DNA of 40,831 bases from Pseudomonas citrullilanati (GTDB lineage Bacteria > Pseudomonadota > Gammaproteobacteria > Pseudomonadales > Pseudomonadaceae): the NCBI RefSeq assembly GCF_030580855.1, contig NZ_JAUQOP010000045.1, positions 1-40,831 of the forward strand. Direction: 5' to 3'. Of the stretch, positions 6,626 through 14,757 are shown one piece after another. The position numbers and the translations under genes were made by a program. Within the stretch, counting starts at the first letter, position 1. The number at the start of each line of letters is the position of its first letter. Under the pieces are notes generated by a model. The model was not told where the DNA came from. It did not search any database and worked only from the letters and a program-made list of their open reading frames with translations.

Positions 6626-7593
6626 CACGCCACCTCCTGGTTAAGCGGGTAGAAGCAGCGGGCGAGGCTGTTGGATTTCGGATCGAGGGCCGGACGTTGC
6701 TGACGGCAGTTGTCCCGCACATATGGGCAGCGTGGCGACAGCAGGCAGCCTTGTGGACGGTCGTAGCGACCGGGAACGATGCCCGGCAGCGTGGCCAGGC
6801 GCTCGGCGCCCATGCTGTGCTCCGGAATCGCCGCCAGCAGCGCTTCGCTGTAGGGGTGGGCGGGGATGTCGAACAACTGCGGCACCTGGCCCACTTCCAC
6901 GGCCTGGCCGGCGTACATCACGCACACGCGCTGGGCGGTCTCGGCGACCACGGCGAGGTCGTGGGTGATCAGCACCAGGCCCATGTTCTGCTCTTTCTGC
7001 AACGCCAGCAGCAGGTCCATGATCTGCGCCTGGATGGTCACGTCCAGGGCGGTGGTCGGTTCGTCGGCGATCAACAGCTTCGGCTCGCCGGCGATGGCCA
7101 TGGCAATGGCCACGCGCTGGCTCATGCCGCCGGACAGTTGATGCGGGTAGGCGTCCATGCGGCTGGCGGCACCCGGGATTTCGACTTTCTCCAGCAATTC
7201 GATGGCGCGCTTGCGGGCGGCCTTGCCGGACATCTTCAGGTGCAGGCGCAGCACTTCCTCGATCTGGAAGCCCACGGTGTAGCTGGGGTTGAGCGCGGTC
7301 ATCGGGTCCTGGAAGACCATCGCCAGGTCCTTGCCGACGATCTGCCGACGCTGGCGGTTGCTCAGCGTGAGCATGTTCTTGCCGTCGAAGTTCAGCGCGT
7401 CGGCGGTGACGATGCCGGGGTGCTCGATCAGCCCCATCAGCGCCATCATGGTCACGGATTTACCCGAGCCCGATTCGCCGACGATGGCCAGGACTTCGCC
7501 TTTTTCCACGCTCAGGTCCAGGCCGTCGACCACCGGCACGGCGGTGGCGTCGCCAAAGCGGACGTTGAGATTCTTGATTTCTAACAGTGACAT
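6625..7593 (-). CDS. dppD: Dipeptide ABC transporter ATP-binding protein DppD
   Basis: A 322-aa ATPase partner of DppF. It has Walker A GESGSGKS near residues 39-46, signature L-S-G-G-M-S-Q-R-V and Walker B L-L-I-A-D-E-P-T-T-A-L-D. The C-terminal extension has the cysteine motif Q-G-C-L-L-S-P-R-C-P-Y-V. The start at 7593 (M-S-L-L-E-I-K-N-L-N-V-R-F-G-D) has AGGAG 6 nt upstream; an upstream in-frame ATG at 7638 would overlap dppC and lacks a good site. It lies 10 nt after dppC and overlaps dppF by one base, so all four transporter genes look co-transcribed. Confidence 0.93.
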   Translation of the reverse strand: MSLLEIKNLNVRFGDATAVPVVDGLDLSVEKGEVLAIVGESGSGKSVTMMALMGLIEHPGIVTADALNFDGKNMLTLSNRQRRQIVGKDLAMVFQDPMTALNPSYTVGFQIEEVLRLHLKMSGKAARKRAIELLEKVEIPGAASRMDAYPHQLSGGMSQRVAIAMAIAGEPKLLIADEPTTALDVTIQAQIMDLLLALQKEQNMGLVLITHDLAVVAETAQRVCVMYAGQAVEVGQVPQLFDIPAHPYSEALLAAIPEHSMGAERLATLPGIVPGRYDRPQGCLLSPRCPYVRDNCRQQRPALDPKSNSLARCFYPLNQEVA

Positions 7594-7603
7594 GGGAATC
7601 TCC

Positions 7604-8515
7604 TCAGGCGGCATTCTTGAGTTTCGGGTCCAGCGCATCGCGCAGCCCGTCGCCCATCAGGTTGATTGCCAGCACGCTGAGCAAAATGGTCAAGCCAGGC
7701 AGGCTCACGACCCACCAGGCGCGTTCGATGTAGTCACGGGCCGAGGCCAGCATGGTGCCCCACTCCGGGGTGGGCGGCTGCACGCCCAGGCCGAGGAAGC
7801 CCAGGGCGGCGGCGTCGAGGATCGCCGAGGAAAAGCTCAAGGTCGCCTGCACGATCAGCGGCGCCATGCAGTTGGGCAGCACGGTGATGAACATCAGGCG
7901 CGGCAGGCCGGCGCCGGCCAGGCGGGCAGCGGTCACGTAGTCGCGGTTCAGTTCGCCCATCACGGCGGCGCGGGTCAGGCGCACGTAGGACGGCAGCGAG
8001 ACGATGGCGATGGCGATCACGGTGTTGATCAGGCCTGGGCCGAGGATGGCGACGATCGCCACGGCCAGCAGCAGCGAGGGCAGGGCCAGCATGATGTCCA
8101 TCAGGCGCATGATGGTCGGGCCGAGGATGCGCGGGAAGAACCCGGCGAACAGCCCCAGCAGGATGCCCGGGATCAGCGACATCACCACCGACGACAAGCC
8201 GATCAGCAGCGACAGGCGCGAGCCCTGGATCAGCCGCGAGAGCAGGTCGCGGCCCAGCTCGTCGGTGCCGAGCAGGAACTGCATCTGGCCGCCTTCGAGC
8301 CAGGCCGGCGGCGTCAGCAGGAAGTCGCGGTATTGCTCGCTCGGGTCATGGGGCGCGACCCACGGGGCGAAGATCGCGCAGAACACGATCAGGATCATGA
8401 ACAGCAGCCCGGCCACGGCGCCCTTGTTGCGGGAAAACGCCTGCCAGAATTCTTTGTACGGGGACGGGTACAGCAGGCTTTGATCGACTGCTACCGAAGG
8501 AGTTGGAGTACTCAT
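7604..8515 (-). CDS. dppC: Dipeptide ABC transporter permease DppC
   Basis: A 303-aa inner-membrane permease. It has an N-terminal cytoplasmic segment, a first membrane helix at about 30-52 (A-V-A-G-L-L-F-M-I-L-I-V-F-C-A-I-F-A-P-W), a periplasmic part with the L-L-G-T-D-E-L-G-R-D motif typical of DppC/OppC, and the BPD transporter domain with five more helices. The EAA-like loop reads T-A-A-R-L-A-G-A-G. The start at 8515 (M-S-T-P-T-P-S-V-A) is chosen from family N-termini; its ribosome site is weak, and an earlier in-frame start at 8557 would overlap dppB. It follows dppB by 10 nt and pairs with it to form the channel. Confidence 0.92.
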   Translation of the reverse strand: MSTPTPSVAVDQSLLYPSPYKEFWQAFSRNKGAVAGLLFMILIVFCAIFAPWVAPHDPSEQYRDFLLTPPAWLEGGQMQFLLGTDELGRDLLSRLIQGSRLSLLIGLSSVVMSLIPGILLGLFAGFFPRILGPTIMRLMDIMLALPSLLLAVAIVAILGPGLINTVIAIAIVSLPSYVRLTRAAVMGELNRDYVTAARLAGAGLPRLMFITVLPNCMAPLIVQATLSFSSAILDAAALGFLGLGVQPPTPEWGTMLASARDYIERAWWVVSLPGLTILLSVLAINLMGDGLRDALDPKLKNAA

Positions 8516-8525
8516 GGATTTGATC

Positions 8526-9536
8526 TCAGCGCTGGTGACGGATGCGTGGGTTGGCAAAGCCGTAGAGGATGTCCACGACGAAGTTGACCAGAATCACCAG
8601 GCAGGCGATTAACAGGATGCCGTTCTGCACCACGGGGTAGTCCCGGGCGCCGATGGCTTCGATCAGCCACTTGCCGATGCCCGGCCAGGAGAAGATCGTT
8701 TCGGTCAGGACCGCACCGGCCAACAGGGTGCCGACTTGCAGGCCGACCACGGTCAGCACCGGGATCAGCGCGTTGCGCAGGCCGTGCACGAACACCACCC
8801 GCGACGGCGACAGGCCCTTGGCCTTGGCGGTGCGGATGTAGTCCTCGCGCAATACTTCGAGCATCGAGGAACGGGTCATGCGGGCGATCACCGCCAGCGG
8901 GATGGTGCCCAGCACGATGGCCGGCAGGATCAGGTGGTGCAAGGCGTCGAGGAACGCGCCCGGCTCATCGGCGAGCAGGGTGTCGATCAGCATGAAGCCG
9001 GTCTTCGGCTCGATGTCGTAGAGCAGGTCGATCCGCCCCGACACCGGGGTCCAGCCCAGGGTCACCGAGAAGAACATGATCAGGATCAGGCCCCACCAGA
9101 AGATCGGCATCGAATAGCCCGCGAGGGAGACGCCCATCACCCCGTGGTCGAACAGCGACCCTCGCTTGAGTGCCGCGATCACCCCGGCCAAAAGGCCCAG
9201 GATGCCGGCGAACAACAGCGCGGCCATGGACAGTTCCAGGGTCGCGGGAAACAGGGAGCTGAATTCGGTCCATACGCTTTCACGGGTACGCAGCGATTCG
9301 CCGAGGTCGCCGTGGGCCAGCTTGCCGATGTAGTCCAGGTACTGGGCATACAGCGGCTTGTTGAGGCCAAGGCGTTCCATTGCCTGAGCATGCATTTCGG
9401 GATCGACCCGACGTTCGCCCATCATCACTTCCACGGGGTCGCCGGGGATCATGCGAATCAACGCGAAGGTCAGCAAGGTGATGCCGAAGAACGTGGGGAT
9501 CAATAATCCCAGTCGGCGGGCAATAAAACTAAACAT
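8526..9536 (-). CDS. dppB: Dipeptide ABC transporter permease DppB
   Basis: A 336-aa inner-membrane permease. It starts M-F-S-F-I-A-R-R-L-G-L-L-I-P-T-F-F-G-I, the family's typical first helix, followed by R-M-I-P-G-D-P-V-E. The BPD transporter domain spans about 95-330 with the coupling loop Y-I-R-T-A-K-A-K-G. Helices near the end include L-I-A-C-L-V-I-L-V-N-F-V-V-D-I-L-Y and the family ending N-P-R-I-R. It is the first of the four contiguous transporter genes and is separated from the binding-protein gene dppA (9611-11206) by 74 nt containing a stem-loop. Confidence 0.93.
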   Translation of the reverse strand: MFSFIARRLGLLIPTFFGITLLTFALIRMIPGDPVEVMMGERRVDPEMHAQAMERLGLNKPLYAQYLDYIGKLAHGDLGESLRTRESVWTEFSSLFPATLELSMAALLFAGILGLLAGVIAALKRGSLFDHGVMGVSLAGYSMPIFWWGLILIMFFSVTLGWTPVSGRIDLLYDIEPKTGFMLIDTLLADEPGAFLDALHHLILPAIVLGTIPLAVIARMTRSSMLEVLREDYIRTAKAKGLSPSRVVFVHGLRNALIPVLTVVGLQVGTLLAGAVLTETIFSWPGIGKWLIEAIGARDYPVVQNGILLIACLVILVNFVVDILYGFANPRIRHQR

Positions 9537-9568
9537 CTTAAGGTGTACCTCATCAGCCGGTTAGGCGT

Positions 9569-9600
9569 GCCCGGCAGGCCTTGGATAAGGGCCGCCGGGC
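9569..9600. other. Stem-loop between dppA and dppB
   Basis: GCCCGGC (9569-9575) pairs with GCCGGGC (9594-9600), with a nested GGCCTT/AAGGGCC arm. Read in the direction of the dpp transcript it is not followed by a T-run, so it is more likely a processing or 3' stabilising structure than a full terminator. On the plus strand it is followed by GTTTTC, but no plus-strand gene ends here. Confidence 0.55.
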
Positions 9601-9610
9601 GTTTTCTTAT

Positions 9611-11206
9611 CTACTTCACCTGGGTGGTGGCGAAGTTGTTGGTGGTGAGCGGGCTAATCACGTAGCCCTCTACGTTGTTGCGCATTGCCGTGAACATGCG
9701 GGTGTGGGCCATGCTGATCCATGGCAGGTCCTGGTTGAAAATCACCTGGGCCTGTTCATAGAGCTTGATGCGCTCCTCAGGGTTCACCGAGGCGCGGGCC
9801 TGGTCGAGCAGCGCCTGGAATTTCTCGTTGCACCAGCGTGCATAGTTTTCGCCGTTCTTGGCCGCCTCGCAACTGAGCAAAGGCGTCAGGAAGTTATCCG
9901 GGTCGCCGTTGTCGCCCGCCCAACCGGCGGACACCAGGTCATGCTCGCCATTTTTCGCGCGCTTGAGCATCTCGCCCCATTCCATCACGCGGATGTCGAT
10001 TTTGATCCCGATCTTCGCCAGGTCCGCTTGCATCATCTGCGCGCCGAGCATCGGGTTGGGGTTGGTCGGGCCCCCACCGTTGCGGGTGAACAGGGTGAAC
10101 ACGGTGCCTTCCGGCACGCCGGCGTCCTTGAGCAACTGGCGGGCCTTGTCCAGGTCCCGGGGCGGGTTCTTCAGGTCGTGGTTGAAGCCTAGCAGGGTCG
10201 GCGGGTACGGGTTGACCGCCACGGTGGCGTTGCCCTTGCCGAACAGCGCGTTGACGTAGGCTGCCTTGTCGAAGGCCAGGTCGATGGCCTGGCGCACCCG
10301 CACATCGCTCATGTATTTGTGGCTGGTGTTCATGGCGACATAGGACACGGTCATCGCGTCCAGCTCGGCGACCTTCAGGTTCGGGTCTTTCTTGACGTTC
10401 GGGATGTCGTCGGGCTTGGGGTACAGCGCGATCTGGCACTCGTTGGTCTTGAGCTTCTGCATGCGCACGTTGTTGTCGGTGGCGATGGCCAGCACCAGAG
10501 CGTCGGCTGGCGGCTTGCCACGGAAGTAGTCCGGGTTGGCCTTGAAGCGCACCTGGGCGTCCTTGTTGTAGCGCTGGAAGACGAACGGCCCGGTGCCGAC
10601 CGGTTTGCTGTTGAGGTCGCCGGCCTTGCCGGCCTTGAGCAGCTGGTCGGCGTATTCGGCCGGGTAGATCGAGGAGAAGGCCATGGCGATGTCGGCCAGG
10701 AACGGCGCTTCGCGGCGGGTCAGGGTGAACTTGACCGTGTGCTCGTCGACTTTCTCGACGCTTTTGAGCAGCTCTTTGAAGCCCATGCTTTCAAAGTAGG
10801 GGAAGCCCACGCTCGACAGCTTGTGCCACGGGTGATTCGGGTCCAGCTGGCGCTGGAAGCTCCAGACCACGTCGTCGGCGTTCATGTCGCGGGTCGGCTT
10901 GAAGTATTCGGTGGTGTGGAACTTGACGCCCTGGCGCAGGTGGAAGGTGTACGTCAGGCCGTCCTCACTGATGTCCCAGGACTCGGCCAACGCCGGAATC
11001 ACTTCCGTGGTGCCGGGCTTGAAGTCGGCCAGGCGGTTGAAAATGGTTTCCGCCACGGCGTCGGCGGTGACTGCAGTCGTGTACTGGACCATGTCGAAGC
11101 CTTCCGGACTGGCTTCTGTACACACCACCAGGGGCTTGGCCGTGGCGCCGACGGCGACGCTCAGCAGCGCAGCGGCGATGGCTGCACGTAGGGGAATCAT
11201 GTTCAT
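9611..11206 (-). CDS. dppA: Periplasmic dipeptide-binding protein, DppA family (next to dppB)
   Basis: A 531-aa family-5 solute-binding protein. The signal peptide is residues 1-24 (M-N-M-I-P-L-R-A-A-I-A-A-A-L-L-S-V-A-V-G-A-T-A). The mature start K-P-L-V-V-C-T-E-A-S-P-E-G-F-D is characteristic of DppA, with R-Q-G-V-K-F-H-T-T and G-T-G-P-F-V-F downstream. The start at 11206 has AGAGGA 6 nt upstream; an earlier in-frame codon at 11236 would add a non-signal stretch. It delivers peptides to DppBCDF. It is more diverged from the other three binding proteins here than they are from each other, for example CTEASPEGFD against CSEGSPAGFD. It corresponds in position to dppA4 (PA4502) of P. aeruginosa. 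Confidence 0.9.
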   Translation of the reverse strand: MNMIPLRAAIAAALLSVAVGATAKPLVVCTEASPEGFDMVQYTTAVTADAVAETIFNRLADFKPGTTEVIPALAESWDISEDGLTYTFHLRQGVKFHTTEYFKPTRDMNADDVVWSFQRQLDPNHPWHKLSSVGFPYFESMGFKELLKSVEKVDEHTVKFTLTRREAPFLADIAMAFSSIYPAEYADQLLKAGKAGDLNSKPVGTGPFVFQRYNKDAQVRFKANPDYFRGKPPADALVLAIATDNNVRMQKLKTNECQIALYPKPDDIPNVKKDPNLKVAELDAMTVSYVAMNTSHKYMSDVRVRQAIDLAFDKAAYVNALFGKGNATVAVNPYPPTLLGFNHDLKNPPRDLDKARQLLKDAGVPEGTVFTLFTRNGGGPTNPNPMLGAQMMQADLAKIGIKIDIRVMEWGEMLKRAKNGEHDLVSAGWAGDNGDPDNFLTPLLSCEAAKNGENYARWCNEKFQALLDQARASVNPEERIKLYEQAQVIFNQDLPWISMAHTRMFTAMRNNVEGYVISPLTTNNFATTQVK

Positions 11207-11278
11207 CGTCAATCCTCTGCAATCGGTTAATGGCAACGGTCGGACGGCCGACCTCGTGAGTCGACCGTCCGTGGAACG

Positions 11279-12694
11279 TTAGAGAATGTTGAACGGGATG
11301 GTGGTGACCAGGCGGAACTCGTTGAGGCTGCCGTCGGCCTGGTTTTCGCTGGCCCGGTGTGCAGTGTAGGTCGCCCGGATCGCGGTGGCTTTCAGCGGGC
11401 CGCTCTGCACGGCGTAGGATGCACCGATGCCGTATTCGTAGTGGTGCTCGCCGTCCATCGCTTTCACGTCGCTGTAGCCGGTGCTGTTGTAGTGCGTACC
11501 GTCGATGCCCCAGCCGCGCGCCTGGTAGATGTTGAACTTCAGGCCTGGCACGCCGTATTCAGCCATGTTCAGGCCGTAGGCGATCTGGAAGGACTTCTCG
11601 TTCGGGCCGTTGAAGTCCGACAGCAGGGAGTTGGCCAGGTAGATGCCGTTGGTCTCGTGCAGGTAGTCGAAGTACTCGTTGCCGTTCACTTCCTGGTACG
11701 AGAAGGTCAGGCTGTGGGCCTGGTGCGTCAGGCCGAACGACAGGGAGTAGGTGTCGTTGTCGATGTCGCCCAGTTTGCTTTTGCCCGAGTCCACGGTTTT
11801 GTAGTAGTTCAGGCCGGTGGTCAGGCTCAGCACCGAGCTGTCGCCCAGTTCATGAGTGGCACCGAAGTAGTACTGGTTCCACATGTCCTCGGCCTGGGTT
11901 GCCCAGAGGCTGGTCTTCAGGCTGGCGAGGGGCTGGTAGGTGATACCGGCGGTGTTGACGTGATCGGTTTCAACGCTGCTGTCGCCGTATTCGGAGCGGA
12001 ACTTGCGCAGGCTTTCTTCGGTACGGGGCGAGTTGCGGTCGAAGGTGGCGATGTCGAAGCCCAGGTTTTCGAACTCTTCGCTGTGCAGGCTCACACCCTG
12101 GAAGCTGGAAGGCAGGGCACGGTTACCGATGACGTCGACCATCGGGCTGCTGAAGTTCTGGCGGCCGGCGGTCAGGGTGGTGTTGGACACGCGAGCCTTG
12201 ACGTTGGCCAGGCCCAGTTTGCTCCACTGGCCGACAGCGTCGCCGCCTTCACGGGTCAGGGTACGGTTGTTGCCGGCGCCTGGACGGGTGGTCGGTGCGC
12301 CGCCGTTGTTGGAGGCCAGGTCCTTGCGATCCTGGTCCAGGGCGATGGCGTTGTAGGCGGCCAGCTCGGTGCTGAAGCCGACGGTGCCTTCGGTGAAGCC
12401 CGAGTTGTACTTGATGATGGTGCCTTGCAGCCAGTTGATACGGCGGTCGGTCTCACGGGCTTCGCCGTTCTTGCGGTAGGTGAGTTTCGCCCCCCGCTTG
12501 AATTGCTCGTTGGCGTACCAGTTCCGGGTCGAGCCGGTCACCGATTGCCCATCGATAAAACCCTTGGCTTCGCTTTGTTCACTGGTGGTCTTGAGGGTCA
12601 CCGGGGTGACCGCCTGGCTTTGCGATTCGGCATAGGCCGTCGCGGTTACGCTGCTGATGGCCAGGGCCAGTAACGCGGTGCTGCTCAATTTCAT
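11279..12694 (-). CDS. opdP: OprD-family outer-membrane porin, OpdP-like (dipeptide uptake)
   Basis: A 471-aa protein. The signal peptide is about 1-22 (M-K-L-S-S-T-A-L-L-A-L-A-I-S-S-V-T-A-T-A-Y-A). The rest is an OprD-type barrel: G-F-I-D-G-Q-S near the start, R-x-N-W-Y-A, T-L-T-A-G-R-Q-N-F near 175, alternating beta strands, and a C-terminal F-R-L-V-T-T-I-P-F-N-I-L. AAGGAG lies 9 nt before the ATG. It sits between two dppA-type genes, as PA4501 does in P. aeruginosa, where that porin (OpdP) was linked to glycine-glutamate uptake. The position suggests it lets peptides cross the outer membrane for the Dpp system. Substrate here is inferred, not shown. Confidence 0.85.
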   Translation of the reverse strand: MKLSSTALLALAISSVTATAYAESQSQAVTPVTLKTTSEQSEAKGFIDGQSVTGSTRNWYANEQFKRGAKLTYRKNGEARETDRRINWLQGTIIKYNSGFTEGTVGFSTELAAYNAIALDQDRKDLASNNGGAPTTRPGAGNNRTLTREGGDAVGQWSKLGLANVKARVSNTTLTAGRQNFSSPMVDVIGNRALPSSFQGVSLHSEEFENLGFDIATFDRNSPRTEESLRKFRSEYGDSSVETDHVNTAGITYQPLASLKTSLWATQAEDMWNQYYFGATHELGDSSVLSLTTGLNYYKTVDSGKSKLGDIDNDTYSLSFGLTHQAHSLTFSYQEVNGNEYFDYLHETNGIYLANSLLSDFNGPNEKSFQIAYGLNMAEYGVPGLKFNIYQARGWGIDGTHYNSTGYSDVKAMDGEHHYEYGIGASYAVQSGPLKATAIRATYTAHRASENQADGSLNEFRLVTTIPFNIL

Positions 12695-12775
12695 GGGTGA
12701 AGCTCCTTTTTGTTTCTTTATTTATGCCGGTCTTTTTTGGTGATACGGCTTTGGTTTACAGCTCATTCATGCTTC

Positions 12776-12787
12776 GCAAACGTTTGC
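12776..12787. promoter_or_regulatory. Perfect palindrome GCAAACGTTTGC upstream of the porin gene
   Basis: A 12-bp perfect palindrome with a central CG, nested inside TCATGC/GCATGA (12767-12772 and 12786-12791), 82 bp upstream of the porin start. The form resembles operators of LacI-type regulators (compare the PurR-type GCAAACGTTTGC). No regulator gene of that family is in the window. The rest of 12695-12863 holds the porin's ribosome site and a GGCCCC/GGGGCC hairpin near 12832-12844 at the end of the preceding binding-protein gene. Confidence 0.5.
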
Positions 12788-12863
12788 ATGAGGTCCATTC
12801 AAGGAATTCAGGCAAGACGCCTGCGTGAAGGCCCCTGGGGGCCCTCGCGGCATGGCTAATCGG

Positions 12864-14450
12864 TTATGGGTTCAGGCTGACGCCCGAGAACACGTTGCGA
12901 CCGAAGGGGCTGACCTTGAGCCCCTCGACTTTGGCGCTCAGCGGCTGGTTGACCGTCGAGTGGGCAACCGGGGTGATCGGCACTTGCTGCTTGAGCAACT
13001 GCTGGGCCTGTTTGTAGAGCACGGTGCGCTGGTCGCGGTCGGTGACGACCTTGGCCTGCTTGATCAACTTGTCGTAATCCTGGTCACACCACATGGAGTA
13101 GTTGTTGCCGCCAATGGCGTCGCAGCTGTACAGCGTGCCCAGCCAGTTGTCCGGGTCGCCATTGTCGCCGGTCCAGCCGATCAGGCTGACGTCGTGCTCG
13201 CCGTTCTTGGTGCGCTTGATGTACTCGCCCCATTCGTAGCTGACGATCTTCACTTTCAGGCCGATCTTCGCCCAGTCGGCCTGGAGCATTTCGGCCATCA
13301 GCTTGGCGTTGGGGTTGTACGGGCGTTGCACGGGCATGGCCCAGAGGGTGATCTCGGTGCCTTCCTTGACGCCGGCGGCCTTGAGCAGCTCCTTGGCTTT
13401 TTCCGGGTCGTAGGCGGCGTCCTTGATCGTGTCGTCGTAGGACCATTGGGTCGGCGGCATGCCGTTGACCGCCAGTTGCCCCGCGCCCTGGTACACGGCG
13501 TTGAGAATGCCTTGCTTGTTCACCGCCATGTCCAGCGCCCGCCGCACTTCGACCTGGTCGAACGGCTTGTGGCGGGTGTTGTAGGCGATGTAGCCGAGGT
13601 TGAAGCCGGGTTTTTCGATCAGTTGCAGCTTGGGGTCGTTCTTCAGGGCCGGCACGTCGGCGGGACGCGGATGCAGGGTGACCTGGCATTCGTTGGCCTT
13701 GAGCTTCTGCACCCGCACCGACGCATCGGTGTTGATGGAGAAGATCAGGTTCTTCAGCTTGACCCGTTCCGGCGCCCAGTACTGGGTGTTGGCGACGTAG
13801 CGGATGTTGGAATCTTTCTGGTAGCTCTTGAACTCGAACGGCCCGGTGCCGATCGGTTTCTGGTTGATGTCGCTCGGCTTGCCGCTTTTCAGCAACTGGT
13901 CGGCGTATTCGGCCGACAGGATCGCGGCGAAACTCATGGCGATGTTCTGGATGAACGCGGCGTCCACGCTGTTGAGGGTCATGACCACGGTCAACGGCCC
14001 GGTCTTCTCGACCTTGGCGATGTTCTTGTTCAGGCTCATGCCGTTGAAGTACGGGAACTCGGTGGGGTAGGCCTGGCGGAACGGGTGCTGCGGATCGAGC
14101 ATGCGGTTGAAGGTGAACAGCACGTCGTCGGCGTTGAAGTCCCGGGTCGGTGTGAAATAGTCGGTGGTATGAAATTTCACGCCTTCACGCAGGTGAAAGG
14201 TGTACTTCAGGCCGTCTTCGGAAATATCCCACTTTGTCGCCAGGCCTGGTACGACGTTGGTCGCGCCTTTTTCAAACTCGGCCAGGCGGTTGTACAGCGG
14301 TTCGGCGGCATCGTTGTCGGTGGCGGTGGTGTACTGCGCGGTGTCGAAGCCGGCGGGGCTGCCTTCGGAACAGAACACCAGGCTGCCGTCGGCGGCCTGG
14401 GCTGCGGACGCTGCTGCCAGCAATGCGGAAAAAACCAAGGTATGGCGCAT
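12864..14450 (-). CDS. dppA: Periplasmic dipeptide-binding protein, DppA family (upstream of the porin)
   Basis: A 528-aa family-5 solute-binding protein. The signal peptide is about 1-20 (M-R-H-T-L-V-F-S-A-L-L-A-A-A-S-A-A-Q-A), and the mature part begins D-G-S-L-V-F-C-S-E-G-S-P-A-G-F-D. Conserved stretches include L-R-E-G-V-K-F-H-T-T, P-I-G-T-G-P-F-E-F, and W-T-G-D-N-G-D-P-D-N-W near the C-terminus. GAGGGAG precedes the ATG. It is close in sequence to the two upstream paralogues (14758-16383 and 16639-18240), so the three arose by duplication. Position matches dppA3 (PA4500), upstream of the porin. The paralogues probably differ in peptide preference. Confidence 0.88.
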   Translation of the reverse strand: MRHTLVFSALLAAASAAQAADGSLVFCSEGSPAGFDTAQYTTATDNDAAEPLYNRLAEFEKGATNVVPGLATKWDISEDGLKYTFHLREGVKFHTTDYFTPTRDFNADDVLFTFNRMLDPQHPFRQAYPTEFPYFNGMSLNKNIAKVEKTGPLTVVMTLNSVDAAFIQNIAMSFAAILSAEYADQLLKSGKPSDINQKPIGTGPFEFKSYQKDSNIRYVANTQYWAPERVKLKNLIFSINTDASVRVQKLKANECQVTLHPRPADVPALKNDPKLQLIEKPGFNLGYIAYNTRHKPFDQVEVRRALDMAVNKQGILNAVYQGAGQLAVNGMPPTQWSYDDTIKDAAYDPEKAKELLKAAGVKEGTEITLWAMPVQRPYNPNAKLMAEMLQADWAKIGLKVKIVSYEWGEYIKRTKNGEHDVSLIGWTGDNGDPDNWLGTLYSCDAIGGNNYSMWCDQDYDKLIKQAKVVTDRDQRTVLYKQAQQLLKQQVPITPVAHSTVNQPLSAKVEGLKVSPFGRNVFSGVSLNP

Positions 14451-14713
14451 GACGCTCCCTCTTTCGTTCGGGGTGTTTTATCAGTGGGCCGGTGTCCTTC
14501 CGGGGACGTCTCCGGCGCACACTGAGCTCATTCCATTGCGTAGCGATGCCGCAGGATCAGCACTTCGTCCGGCACCGACGGTATGAGCCGTGGGCCAAGC
14601 GGTAAATGCGTAATGCCTGAAAGACTTGTGGGAAAAGGCGACACGTCCTAAACCTCCTGCTGTGGTACGCAGTGCTTTTGGATGTAGGCGATTTCCCGGG
14701 TCTTGATCTCGGC

Positions 14714-14751
14714 AGATAAAGCAACGGCGACGTCAGGGACGCCGCCGTTGC
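14714..14751 (-). terminator. Probable terminator after the second binding-protein gene
   Basis: On the minus strand GCAACGGCG (14751-14743) pairs with CGCCGTTGC (14729-14721), followed by TTTATCT. It lies 7 nt past the stop of the gene at 14758-16383, so transcription may restart before the next gene. The rest of the gap 14451-14757 holds no gene that I can see. Confidence 0.6.
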
Positions 14752-14757
14752 CAATCC

